Assembly: GCA_025738555.1 (NCBI GenBank) | Contig: JAOVFP010000013.1 | Coordinates: forward strand, 3,596,001 to 3,660,000 | Source: Cyathus striatus | Taxonomy: Eukaryota; Basidiomycota; Agaricomycetes; Agaricales; Nidulariaceae | DNA: 64,000 nt | Direction: 5' to 3' | Shown: positions 45,233-56,811 of the stretch, one piece after another | How positions within the stretch are numbered: position 1 is the stretch's first letter | Layout of the letters: every line of letters starts with the position of its first letter | Program-made: the position numbers and the translations under genes | The notes under the pieces: model-generated | The model's database searches: none | What the model saw: the letters and a program-made list of their open reading frames with translations, nothing else | Told to the model about the DNA's origin: nothing

Positions 45233-46740
45233 GTGACACCCCACTTATGCTTATTTTGGATGTGAAAACCTGGTGTTCATCTACTCACCAAATGCTCCAT
45301 AAGTGATTTTTTTATCCACTACAGCTATACATATACTTATTCTCTTATAGACCATGCTATATATTACCATGAAGTCATTGACAAATTTATTACATGGCCT
45401 GCACAATGAGAAAGTCTTCAAAAATACAAACTTTCCACTGTCAACTGGGAGGCTATAAACCTTGTAGCAAAGTGGTTGAAGAAATTTTGTTCTGCAACTA
45501 CTCAAATGTCAATGACAAAAACCCTGATATTGTCACAAACAGGTGCCATTTTTCATGGGTTGTAGTATGAACTTAAAGAGGCTCTATGCAAGTTGCCAGA
45601 CACTGCTCCTATTGTCTTGAAGCAAGATTTAGTTGGAGCTCACCAAAAGCTTAGTGAGTATTATGATCAATTTGATTAGTCTCCACTCTACACATGGGCT
45701 GCTCATGAGTTAATTCTTCATATTATTTCACTATCATTAACCTGTTGAACTGAACAGACTGCACAGACCCTTTAGATAATAACATGTACAAACATCCCTT
45801 TGTAGATAGCCCATTGTATCATACATTGTACTCTTTGTTATTAATCTACTACATTATCACCCTCATGCTGGCCTGAGTCAAGGCTTCCTCTTCCCCATGC
45901 CCACACCAGGCATGGCTCGCTTGTTGTTACCTCTGGCTGACACCTGTGTATGCCTCACTAGGCACTATTACCACTACTACATGTCTGGTTAGACTGTAGT
46001 TCACATTCCCCCCCTTCACAGGCTGTAGGCACCTCATTCCTTTTCCTCACAATGGCAATGACCCATTCAACATAACCTTTCATTAGTTTTAGATCCATGC
46101 ATTTCATATACTGGTCTTGAGCTCAACTACAGTGAAGATGCAACACTTGCAAGCTATCTTGTCAACATGAAGCTGGCTCTCCACAAATATTATCAGACCA
46201 ATTACTATATTGTGCCAGAAGAACCTGAACCTCAGCCCACATTATCTGCTCCCAGCCAAACAATGTCTTCCTCTTCCATTCTGTCTTCCCTTTCTCAGAC
46301 ATCTTCTTTGGGTGATGTACCACCTCAGAATGAGAGCTTCACATTACATTTCTGCAAGCCATGAGCTGAGATTAATGAACTTGATCATTATTTCACTTTG
46401 CTGCAGGAAGACTTCAACACTTGTGATTCAGTTCAGTGGTGGCACATGTGTCACTTTCAATTCCCCAACCCATCCTGACTTGCATTCAACATTCTGGGTA
46501 TCCCAGGCAAGTTGATTCATTTACTTTTGGTTTTCATACATTACTAATTAGTGAGATGTTTAAATGGTTCAGCTGCTGCTGTTGAGCATATATTCTCAGG
46601 TGAGAAAGATACTATATCTATTTGCTGAGCCAGCTTAAAGCCAGATACTATCCATAATCCCATGTTGGCCAAGCAGCATCCTCAACTTCTATTCACAGCT
46701 ATCATTGAATTAGACTAAAAACTATACTGTAATATGTAAA
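45233..46740 (+). pseudogene. hAT transposase 3, C-terminal half
   Basis: Continues the gene from 39418. Segments in order are MLILDVKTWCSSTHQML (45246-45295), KLSTVNWEAINLVAKWLKKF (about 45430-45490), LPDTAPIVLKQDLVGAHQKL (about 45595-45655) and SPLYTWAAHE, then an intron into which a solo LTR is inserted (45743-46072). After it come NMKLALHKYYQTNYY (about 46165) and, past a further intron, the dimerisation part FSGEKDTIS and LKPDTIHNPML (about 46590-46665). Stops are mostly TGA. Identification rests on the typical basidiomycete hAT C-terminal order. Confidence 0.75.
45743..46072. repeat. LTR-D, 330-bp solo LTR in a hAT intron
   Basis: Begins TGTTGAACTG and ends CATTCAACA (short terminal inverted TGTTGAA), with perfect duplication TAACC (45738-45742 and 46073-46077). 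The length and ends suggest a Ty1/copia-type LTR. It lies between the donor GTTAAT and acceptor TTAG of an intron of hAT transposase 3. Confidence 0.85.
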
Positions 46741-46744
46741 GTTA

Positions 46745-46975
46745 GAATTCCAATGAATATGATCAGGTTTTTCCTCTGCATTGATGAAAACTGAGCAATA
46801 GCTGACATTGTTTTACAATTGTTACTTAATATTTGATATAATACTCTGTTAGTTACTGAAACAATGTATAATCAGTTGGCAGCCCTAGTCACACTACTGG
46901 GGAGGTCAGCTGGATGGGCTTGCAAAGGAGAATAAGGTTACAGGTGGGCTGAAGAAGAATACTGAGTCTCAATTC
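46745..46975. other. Unassigned sequence
   Basis: Between hAT transposase 3 and the recombinase-like gene. Nothing is recognised. Confidence 0.4.
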
Positions 46976-46979
46976 TATG

Positions 46980-49900
46980 CAGTAATTCTGCAAGCACTCA
47001 GGTGTACCTACAAATGGCACTGAAGTTTGCTTATTGTTTGTGCTGAGAACAAGCACTCAGGGCACTGATACAGTGTCTTCTTGGAAAAACTCACCTTGAA
47101 TTTGTCATTTTTGATTTCATGAGCAATAGGCTCATATAAATAATAAATCATTTTTATCCATGAGCTGGTGACTGGAATCTTGAAGATATCAATTTCATCC
47201 TTTTCCACTGCATCAGATAGTGGAACTTCATCTTCAAGTTCATCAGCCTCACCATTAGTACTTTCAGGGTTTGCCACATTTGAATTTTTTCAATATATGT
47301 GAGTAGTGTGTTGTACACATCCATTTTGAATTGTTATTCCTCTGCATTGGCCTCAATTTCCCTGCTCTTGCTTCCAAAGCTTGATGTTCTTCTATCATGG
47401 CTCCCACAATTTTCACTTGCTCACTCCATCTTGACAGATTCTCAGAGTCTCTTATAAGAGGCACCTGCAGTTCTTTAGTTGTATCTGAGGATAAAGCTAT
47501 GAAATCCTAGTCATTTACACTAAATGGAACCACCTTCTCAAAAGGCTTACCAGTTCCCCATGTCATCACATCTACAACTGTTGATGGTATATTCTTCAAT
47601 TGCTTGCATGCCTTCTCACAATCATCATTAGTACCATTTAATGGTCCATTCTTGAGCTCATGGCTTCACAGCTGCTGAACCTTTCACTTTGCATTCTTTC
47701 TCTCCTTCTGCTTCAGTGAAAATATTTCATCATATTTCTTAACTACATGCTCCAGAAGCTGCCATATCTCAGGAGTCAGTGAAGATCTTAGTATAAATTC
47801 AAGCTGTGAATACCATTTCAGCTCTGTCCCCCATCCCATCCACAAATTCTACAGGCTTGCCTCTTTTGTTTTGAGGTTCAATACCAGCAGCCTTCCTATA
47901 TAATCAACCAGCATTGGCTGCATTTTGCAACATTTTTTCTCCTTTAAACAAGCAAGAAATTGACTGTAGAGCATTGCTTGCTCATTCTCCAATTTTACTA
48001 TTGCAGGACTCCCCTGTATACAATTAAATTTTTAGCAATAATCATAACCTTACTACAATCACAATACCAACATCAATAGCCTTGTGCATTTCCTTTTTCT
48101 GCTGTTCTCTCTCCAGTTTCTTGGATGTTGACATATAGATCAAACTATCTATTATAGAATCTTCAGCATCATGCTGGTACTCCATATCTTGTGATATTCC
48201 ATTTCAAAACACATACATAATAGACTAATTATCAACATACCCTGAGAATTTCTCTGGGTGTAGATTTGAGATTTCCTGCTTTTTTGCCTAGCTGTATCTG
48301 AACCAAGGTGTAATTGGCAACATTTTTGGAATAATGTTTTCTCATAATTATATGGGGCCCTGCAGAGTGGTTCATGATGTCTTGGGCAACCTGCTGTCCC
48401 AACTGTAACCCAAACTATAGAATCTATAATCATTCTCTAATGTATAAATAGGGTCCAAACCATACTTACAATGTTTCCAGTGTCTCACTGAAAGGCATGG
48501 ATACCTGCTGAGGGCAACCCACACTCTTTTGCCCAGTAATTCATGGAATGGCTTGCTGACATGGCTGTTGCTGCAATGAATGGCACTGTGAATTCCTTAC
48601 CACCATTGTTAATCTCTAAGAAGCTGAATATTGTCTAGTTAATATGTAGATAGGAATAATAGTGTGTTCAAACTTACAGTGGCTCATTTATTTTGGATCA
48701 ATCAATCTTCAATTTGGCTACTTGATCTGATAACAAGTTAGGAAGTGTTTGGTATTGGGCACCAAATGCACATCAGCAAAACAGGTATAACATGAATATA
48801 ACTGTGGGGTCAAAAAGAATATTGTGGGAGTTCTCAACCCTGTCCAAATTAAATGTAAGCTCCTCTGCCTCTACAGTTCCAATTCCACTCTGCAAAAAAT
48901 AGCATTAGAGAAGAATTCCAAATTCAAGTTCTTAAAAACTACCTTATGAATCATGATGACATAGGTGAAGAATGATATGGTACTGGTAGTTTACTTCACC
49001 TGTAATATAGATAGATAGTTTTGGATGTTTACCCTTCTCCCATATGAGCCAACTCTGCTATTTTGTATCATTTAAATATGGAACTGGAAGTCCAAGGGGC
49101 GCAACACACAAGTTGAAGCCAACATTCCACTACTCCTGTACTTGTTCACTACCTCCACACACCCTACTAATGTGTGCAAGTTACTCTGCTTCTTAGAATA
49201 TTAACTCCAGAGTTCTTGTCCCTAGTGGAATAGAACAGGACATGACAACTGGGCTTCACTTATATGGATAATATGAATATCTTTTAATTTTGTGTATTGC
49301 TCCAAGTCCCTCCACTTCTTATGGGTGTTTCCCATACTTGATGCATGTATTGTGGTGTAGAAAGACAACAAAAATCTCAGGTACATTTGAAGTACAGGAA
49401 TGCAGCCATGATCTTGGGATCTTTCAAGTATTGTGACAAACATGGCTTGTAAATGTGAACACCCAAAGTAAACTTTTTTGTCAAATTCATGGTCAAGATC
49501 ATATAGCTGTGTTACTAGAAAATTGAGTCCAGTCAAAATAGGAATCTATAAACTGGCACAAGCAATAAACACACAGTGCACCACCAGATCTTGAAGCTGT
49601 TGATAGAAGTTTTCTTTAACAAGGAGATGCATTCCATGATGTTCACTAGTTATGTGATCTTGGGTGAATTTTGCTATACAATATATGAATATATTGCACC
49701 ATCCTTTTAACATATGTGACTTGAGTGAGATGTGCCCTGCATGTACAGGGGTGGAAAGCAGTTACAGATAAACAGATACTTATTAGCATGTCTGTAGAAC
49801 TAATAAAATACTGATATTACAACTTACCTTGTGTCTCAGAAATTGTTTTTCACATCTCTTAAGTTTTAACTGTATCATAACTCCAGTATTGTTCCAGTTT

Positions 49901-50240
49901 GATCATTCCACAGCTCCAAAACCCAACTACTGCCCCCAAATCAGTCATAATTTGGCATCTATTGTCTGTAGTGGTGGGAGATTCCCTGGAGGGAATCATG
50001 TTGTCTAGCTCATCCCACAACTCATCAAGTTGTGCTAACTCTTGCTCATTTGGATTTCCCAATGCTCCACCAAGCCTGACAGTCATGTCCTTGAATCAAC
50101 ATTCTATGATCAGCAGAGGTTCAGGTGCAGAGTTGATTCTGTCCATGGTATATTGAGTATGGTGTACTTGGTTGCTCACAGAGAAACCAGCAACTATTTC
50201 CTTTGCAATGGAGCCAGTGTTCAGAATCATGGTTAAAGAG
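46980..50240 (-). pseudogene. Tyrosine-recombinase-like gene with C-terminal Cys/His segment
   Basis: Degraded multi-exon gene on the minus strand. The N-terminal block at about 50210-49830 includes LGNPNEQELAQLDELWDEL. The block 49536-49250 includes TQLYDLDHEFDKKVYFGC, cut by an LTR-A fragment. The catalytic-looking part at 48890-48240 reads ILFDPTVIFMLYL, then MSASHSMNYWAKECGLPSAG, then HAF with a decayed pair of codons (CAG TGA, plausibly arginines) and DTGN. After a GTAAGT intron it continues GQQVAQDIMNHSAG and RKHYSKNVANYTL. The order HxxR, NHS, HYS fits boxes of a tyrosine recombinase, resembling the HxxRR-GN type. The C-terminal block 47464-46990 has CPECLFSAQTISKLQCHL, C2H2-like. Recombinase identity is an inference from these motifs. 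Confidence 0.5.
48965..49247. repeat. LTR-A copy 5, 5'-truncated, inside the recombinase-like gene
   Basis: Matches the right half of LTR-A from the TAGTTTACT motif to the end GGACATGACA. It separates the blocks at 49250-49536 and below 48900 of the recombinase-like gene. No clear target duplication. Confidence 0.75.
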
Positions 50241-50283
50241 ACCTGACTGGTTGAATGTTCTTGGAGCTTGAAAGTTGAGCTAG

Positions 50284-50406
50284 CAGATCACCAGACTCCA
50301 AACCAGTTGCTCACACATTCAAGTTTGGCTAATGCCATTAAATCCATAGAAGTTGGAACTTGAATGTGCTACAGTGACTGGCACAATCTGTAAAGTAGAT
50401 CACATG
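50284..50406. repeat. Inverted repeat, left copy (about 125 bp)
   Basis: Reverse complement of about 56687-56811 at roughly 85-90 percent by eye. Shared blocks include AAGTTCCAACTTCTATGG and GAGCAACTGGTTTGGAGTC on opposite strands. The pair encloses the RecQ-like and DUF6589-like genes. Confidence 0.75.
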
Positions 50407-50529
50407 AAATGAAAATTCTTATCAGCTATGCCTGTGCCATGCATCAGTGGAAGCATTCCATAGATAGCTATCCTTTCATATCAACTCAGAGAATATGTCA
50501 AGATTATGATACCATGTGCCATTAGCTGC

Positions 50530-51215
50530 TGAAATCAGCTCCCAGCAACATTCTTGTCTGTCATATCCCGTATTGCCTACCTCCAGACTCCTATGCTTTA
50601 CTCCGCCTTTTCCTTTGTTTACTCCGGACTTTGATTACGCTCTTAGTATTACATACTGATTACTGTACATAGATTACTCTTGTTTCCTTTCTTCCGTTCT
50701 ACTGAGCTATCCCCTCAGTATTGTAGTATACATCTCATAGTGAGTCACTTATCATTCTTAAGTGCACCACTATACTTTAGTTTCATATTGAACTACGTCC
50801 TCACCCTTTCGTCTGACTTGAGTTACACCTCTCGTCTTCCGTCTCTCGTCTTCTCCGAAGGGCTTGCCCTTACTCCGAAATCCAGGACCGGGAATCCCAG
50901 GGGCGCAGCACATAAGCTGAAGCCGAAGTCCTACCCCCTGAGTTATCGTTCTCCGCTTTCGTCTTACACTCACCCTTCGCTTCTCCGCAGTCACTCTCTC
51001 GTACTCCGCCGCCAAGTCAGGCTAGGGGCACGGTCGTGACATTGTCCCTGAGTATATTCATTGCAGTTATAATGATAATAATTCCATTATTATTGAAGGG
51101 AAGTGGAATCCAAAATGTGAGTGTCTTGCCTGAGCCCATAGGTGAGATTGTAATACTGTCCCATTCATTCAACTGAGCTAGAGCATCATTGATTTGGAAT
51201 TGGCATGGCTTGAGA
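50530..51215 (-). pseudogene. RecQ-like helicase N-terminal segment, inverted
   Basis: The minus strand from about 51215 reads FQINDALAQLNEWDSITIS, then Walker A MGSGKTLTFWIPLPF (51110-51140) and GIIIIITAMNILRDKNVAEL. It is interrupted by a solo LTR (50559-51041) after the codon for Asp/Lys of DKN, with perfect TTGTC duplication. The rest of the helicase lies on the plus strand from about 51216 and starts almost exactly where this segment ends, so the segment has been inverted, or belongs to a second truncated copy. Confidence 0.65.
50559..51041 (+). repeat. LTR-B copy 4, young CpG-rich solo LTR
   Basis: Opposite orientation to the other LTR-B copies. Begins TGTCATATCCCG, ends GGTCGTGACA, with perfect 5-bp duplication TTGTC (50554-50558 and 51042-51046). 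483 bp: about 170 bp found in the other copies is missing. It keeps CG at many places where the other copies have TG or CA. Confidence 0.9.
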
Positions 51216-53300
51216 GCTGGCTGAATTGGGAGTTAGTGTTGTGAATGTGACCAATGAGATGGCCTCAGATGGACTATTTAAGGTATGAATAAGTTGACAT
51301 TGTTATTTACAAGTTGATAGTGAGATTCTTATACTGCTATTTATAGGAAATTAGGGAAGGGAAACACTATGTCATCATTGTCAGCCCAGAGAAAATACAG
51401 CATGACAACTGATTTTGCAAGCTTTGGGAGACAAAAAGTTTCATGTCATGGTTATTCAATGTGTCTATTGATGAAGGGCACTGTATAAGTCAGTGGGAAA
51501 AGGAGTTCCAGCCAGAGTATGCACTCCTTGGAGGATTGTGTTGGCTCTTGCCAGAACATGTGAAGTTTCATCTGGTATCTGCAACATTACCCTCACTGAT
51601 ACTACAAGATGTCATGGAGAAGTTGTGAATGCAAGCAGATCAAACAACCATAATAACATGTTCCAATGATCATGCAAATATTCATTTTGTGGTAGAGGAT
51701 ATGAAGTATCCAGCTAATAGTTGGCTGGACCTTGAAAGAATTCTTCAGCTTCAAAGTGGTTCTTGGCCCCCAAAATTTATGTGTTTTGCAAACAGATGTC
51801 AAGAGATGGAAGAGGGAGTCAAATGTGAATGGAGAAAATTGCTGGATGAGTTGTGCCATAATGTGTGTGGTTTCATTCCAGAATGAGTTCAGAATTTGAG
51901 AGTCCACCATTAGCAAACTGAAAGCTGGAGAAATTTGGGGAATAATATGTATGGATGCAGCTGGAATGGTATGGTTCAGCCAATTCAGTCTTTTAATACA
52001 CTTACTTACATCTGATACAATAAATATTTCAGGGCCTTGATATTCCAGATATAGAACTTGTAATCCAATGGAAGTATATTGGATCACTTTGTACATTGGT
52101 GCAGCAACTAGGATGAGGGGCACATCAACCAGGAACAGAAGCTACTGGTATTTATCTTGTCAAGCCCCACTATATGGATGATCATTAAAAAAAGTTGACT
52201 CTGCACCAGTTAGACAAAAAAACAAGAATGTCATTGCTGCTGTATCTACAGCTGAGTACAAGGCCAAGTATATGGATGATTCATCAATGCTCAATTGCAT
52301 GGAACCTGTAGACAGAAGGTTCTGAATGACTATTTTCAAAATTGTGTAAACTTACTCTTGATATTTGGGTGTTGTTATATATAATAATATCTTCAAAGAT
52401 CTTGTTCATGAAGAGAAAAAGTGTTGCAAATGTTGTACACCTATACAGTCATGCTTATGTTGTGATAATTGTATGCCAGATTCATTTCTTCTTTTGTTAG
52501 TTTCAACACAGCCATCAACAAAAGTCACTCAATCAAAATGAAAGCTTAAAGGAATCAACAACTATACAATGGACTCCCATAACCTCACACTCAAGGCTGC
52601 TCTCAAATGTTGGCAACAAGAACAGTTCATTGCTGAGGGGTTTGAGAACAACAACTTTTTCAGACCACAGCTCTTACTCTCAGACAGTATACTTAAACAC
52701 ATTGTTGATATGGCCCACCATCACAAGCTTGTGGATGTGGAGACACTCTCCCAGCAAACAAGTTGGTGATACTCAGTCAAATATGGTGCAAAAATTATTG
52801 CCATTGTAAATGAGCACATCCCCCAACCCCCTTTAGATGTAGGGCAAGATCCAAAGTCTTCAACAACACTGAACTGTTGTCATTGTACAACATGTGGAAG
52901 TGACACTCATATTGGTATGTATTATATGCACTACTTAGATATTCTTAGACCTTATTCTCTATCAGCTTCAAATAAAATATGCCCAAAATATATAGCTAGA
53001 GAAGACTGACCACCATTGAAATAACTGCATGTTGATGAAAACATGACATCAGAGCAGTCAAACATAGTGGCAGATGCACAATCACATTCAAAGAAACAAT
53101 GTACTGATGAAAATATACCACCAAACCCACCAATATCAAAGTCTGTTTATTATTGTAGAGTGTGTGGGTCCAATGACCATATTGGTGTATTGATTTTTAT
53201 GATATTGTGATAGAGAGCTTGTTAATAATATTTCTGTATAGCATCAAATAAGTCTTGTCCAAATCATCATTCACATCACCCTAAAAATTCAGACTCTTTA
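51216..53300 (+). pseudogene. RecQ-like helicase, main part
   Basis: Plus strand: ELAELGVSVVNVTNEMASDG, a GTATGA...TATAG intron (about 51278-51348), then REGKHYVIIVSPE. The DEAH-like box is SIDEGHCISQW (51463-51495), followed by motif III-like LVSATLP (about 51575). Helicase C domain: IHFVVEDMKYPANSWLDLER (51675-51740), PPKFMCFANR, GLDIPDIELVIQWKYI (about 52035) and QQLG. Cysteine-rich part CCKCC...CLCCDNC lies at 52425-52475. DNLTLKAALKCWQQEQF-type RecQ C-terminal helices are at 52570-52770. Two knuckle-like motifs, CTTCGSDTHIG and CRVCGSNDHIG, are at 52890 and 53155. Several stops, mostly TGA, inactivate it. It is convergent with the DUF6589-like gene. Confidence 0.75.
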
Positions 53301-53329
53301 CTGACAAATGAGAATATAATATATTAGTT

Positions 53330-56300
53330 TTCTATAGGTGAGTTTCTGCAAAGTCATCAGCCTCCACCTCTAAATGTGGCTCATCATCAACATTTTTTGC
53401 AGTATCTATAGTTTCTACACCTTCCATCAACTCCTGCCAATGCAATATCAAGTCCATAGCTACTTCAATTTGATCTGGAATTGATCTATCTACATCTCTA
53501 CCTGACTTGAACACATGTACACCATTTTTATGCATTTTTTCATAGAGTTTTTTTATGGTATTTGTCATGTCAGGGTGTGAGTGACAGATTGTTCAATGCT
53601 CAGGTGAAAGCTATCTTTGATTGCTACATGACATCAGTGATAGAATTCAATCAGTGGATATTCTTTAATTATATGCTCAATCATTCAGTTTGAGCTTCCT
53701 CCACTATATATAACCTATATTTCTGTAAGTGATATTAATATGTGATTCAAAACTGAAGTATGCCTTGGCATATAGGTTATTTTGCTCTACTAGCCAGTCT
53801 ACCCCTTGAAATTCATGGTCTTTTCCAGTTGGATTACATAGCCAGTTCATCTGTATAATTCTCCTGTAAGTAGTATGATTATTTAATTTGTTTTTTCATT
53901 TAATAATTGCCTTACTGCAGCTCAGGGGGATATACATCCCACATATTTATCATAAAGTGTAGCATTTGTGATGTGTACTTTTGCTTGCCTGTTGCCTTGA
54001 ACATATGGACCCATGGCAAAATTGAAGCTTCTACACAACCAATATCTCCTGCATTCATTGCATGGCTGAGCTCTACATATAATAGCTCATCTCTATTTTG
54101 CAATATTTGGTTCTCAAACAACTTGTCTCATGCTTGTGGATCATTATCACATGCATTGCTAAGTGAAGGTGTTGTTGCAACATACTTTTCCACTATTGCT
54201 TCTGACATGGTTACAATTAGGTCCCATGAAGGCTTCATTTCAGCAAAGTCATCAAGAGACTGCCAAGAGACATTATGACACTGGGCCTCAAGTGTTCAAC
54301 AGTCCAAAATTGAGGCCCATATATCATGATGTATAACATCATGCATCATTCAAAACCCAGGCTTACTACCAAACTTTATGGTGTCATCTGGCCATAATAT
54401 ACCAACATGATTAAAGAGACTGTTGATGTCAGTTCTGACAGTTTTTGATTGAACCCATATTCACCAAATGGAGTCAGCACAAGCCATCTTGTAGTGGAAT
54501 AGTCCAGGAAGAAATATAATGTACTGAAATCAATATTTTGGTGTTTCTTCTATTCTTTGAGACTGTCTAACTGCATCTAACCTCTCCTTTGTTAACAGAT
54601 CACCATGGATAAGTATGATGAAGCCAGTCATATCCACATCCTTGTGTATATGGAACATTTTATCTCCTGGTTCTCCAATTCTACCCTGTTGAAGAAGGTT
54701 CTCAACAACTTCTATATTTCTATCCATTGCCCAGCATGGTATTTGTAACACTTTTTCCACCTCAAACCCACCAGACCCCTCTCTTTTCACATGACCACCT
54801 ATTTATAGACTTTCTTACTCATCTCATCCTATTTATAAGTACTGATACATGTTTCACCTTCATCATCCCTTACCCCTTACCCCTACCCCTCACTGATCCC
54901 TGCCACCCTGGTTTGTTATACTACTGGCATAGACTTTGCTTACTGATATATTTCATCTATTTATGTACATGTTTCATCTTTTCTTAGACCTCTGCCAAGT
55001 CATGGCAAGTCATGGACTCTATTTATAGTAGCATACCTTTCTGTGAATGGACCATGCTTCTTTTGTATAAATAGCTCATGTATTCCAATCAAGCTTCTTC
55101 AGCTTGATCTTAGTTTAGCTATCATCCAATATAGCTGGCTACTCCTCTCTATCACCTCAAACCTAGAACACTGCTACTTCTATTCACTTCTCAAGTGTTA
55201 CTATGAGAACACTGCCAAGTCCATTAGTGTGTATAACAAGTACAACTGTTTAGACTTTGACTTTGTCAGTATTTGGACTGTTTTTTCAGGTGTAAGTTTG
55301 TTGACAGGCTCTGGCTGACCAAGCTGTGCCACAAGATATTCAAATCCTTTTGCATTGAATTAATATGTCTTGTACATGTCATGCAAAGTTTTCACAGAAG
55401 GCACTAAACTTCTTCCCAGGGGTTTTTTTATTGGCAGAGTTCTGTAAGTGAAATTTCATTATATCTGTGAGGTTGATTTTTACAGGTGTTTCTGTAGGGG
55501 AAGGGTTTAGGGGATCTTTACCCCATAATTGATCAGAACATCTAAGATGTTCTCAATCTGTAACACCAACAAGTGGTATAGCAGTAGCTGATGTAGTGCT
55601 AACAAATGTAGATGATTGTTGTTCAACTGTTGGCTCCAATGTCTTGAAATGACAATCAAAATTGTCATATGCAAATGCTGTTGTCAACTTCCCAACTGCA
55701 TCTTCCAATCACTTTTCTGCCTTTTCTGAAAGTGAATTAATGGCATTATGTATCGATGTGAGGCTAATGGATAGCCCAGCATGTGCAAGTGTTTCAACAA
55801 CACACTCTGGAACTGCATTTGAATGAAAGAAGATGCCAAGAATTGACTGTAAGTAGTTGCAACACTTGTTTGTACTCTGAAGGAAAATGCTAATTGTAAC
55901 AATAGCTTTCTAGATGCAATGTTAGTTGTATTATATATTGATAAATAGCATATTTTGCTTACAATTGATAAAAGTGCTGTATTTCAACCTACAGCCCTCT
56001 TTGCTCTTTTGAATTTAGGCTCATTGTTGTTTGCAGTGCTTTCTGTTTCATCATCACCATTGTCATTGTTCACACTAGCACCTGAATCATGCATGGTTTC
56101 TGTGGAAGGCATGAGCTGCCTCCTATGTGGGTTTGCATCTAGGAGTGTGCTCATCAGATCCCAGGTATGAGGTGCCTTGTCTTTCATAATTGTCAATGCT
56201 TTCTTCATATAGTCTTCTTCTAGGTATTCATCTGTTGCATTAACTGCATCGTAGTGAAGCCCACTGTTTTTTTGTGAAAGGTTGTCAATTTCCATGCAAA

Positions 56301-56493
56301 GCCCTGCCTTCACAATGGAGGAAGCCCAGCCAAAGACTGCAGCCCTGTCAGTTCTCTCATACAAAGTGGTGCACAGACACAGCATTGCTGACCAATGTCT
56401 GGCAGACTGGTGATTCATAAAATGTGTTGTTGAGAATGCCCTGAATAAAAGTAGAGATGGTGAAATCATTATCTTCAAGACACTTTTGAACAT
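53330..56493 (-). pseudogene. DUF6589-like gene, degraded
   Basis: The minus strand from about 56493 has an N-terminal block with CLCTTLYERTDRAAVFGWAS and DKAPHTWDLMSTLLDANP (about 56130-56180). A middle block at about 55930-55300 follows, containing IHNAINSLSEKAEK in one frame. After a solo LTR comes VQIPCWAMDRNIEVVENLL (54745-54690). HDVIHHDIWASILDCWTLEA (about 54280-54340) leads into the C-terminal GDIGCVEASILPWVHMFKAT (53975-54035), and the gene ends near 53330 with IPDQIEVAMDLILHWQ upstream. I recognise this as the domain called DUF6589 in basidiomycete proteins of unknown function. It is broken by many stops and by the LTR at 54744-55268. It lies tail to tail with the RecQ-like gene. 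Confidence 0.7.
54744..55268. repeat. LTR-C copy 2, solo LTR
   Basis: 525 bp, begins TGTAACACTTTTTCC and ends GACTTTGTCA, with perfect duplication GTATT (54739-54743 and 55269-55273). Its removal restores the DUF6589-like frame (KTVQIPCWAM). It matches the first about 520 bp of the LTR at 23007-23647. Confidence 0.9.
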
Positions 56494-56686
56494 TTCTTAG
56501 TTGGGTATAGAGGTCCATTCGAGGTATTTAGTGGTCAAAATACAAGCACATCATTTTTATATACTCTAGGTACAGCATGTATTGGATGTAAAACATGTGT
56601 GGTACACATTGCACAGGCTGTCTAGGATCAGTGCATGTTGAATGTGTGTGCACTGGTTACCACTGCAATGCATAAACCAAGTGTAT

Positions 56687-56811
56687 CACATGCTCTATTT
56701 TACAGGTTGTGCCAGTTGCTGTAGCATGTTCAAGTTCCAACTTCTATGGATTTAATAGTGTTAGCCAAACTTGAATATGTGAGCAACTGGTTTGGAGTCT
56801 GGCAGATCACA
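56687..56811. repeat. Inverted repeat, right copy (about 125 bp)
   Basis: Partner of 50284-50406. It lies just upstream of the start of the DUF6589-like gene. Translation of both copies gives a shared NFYGFN and CEQLVWSL, so it might instead be a duplicated exon. Confidence 0.75.
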
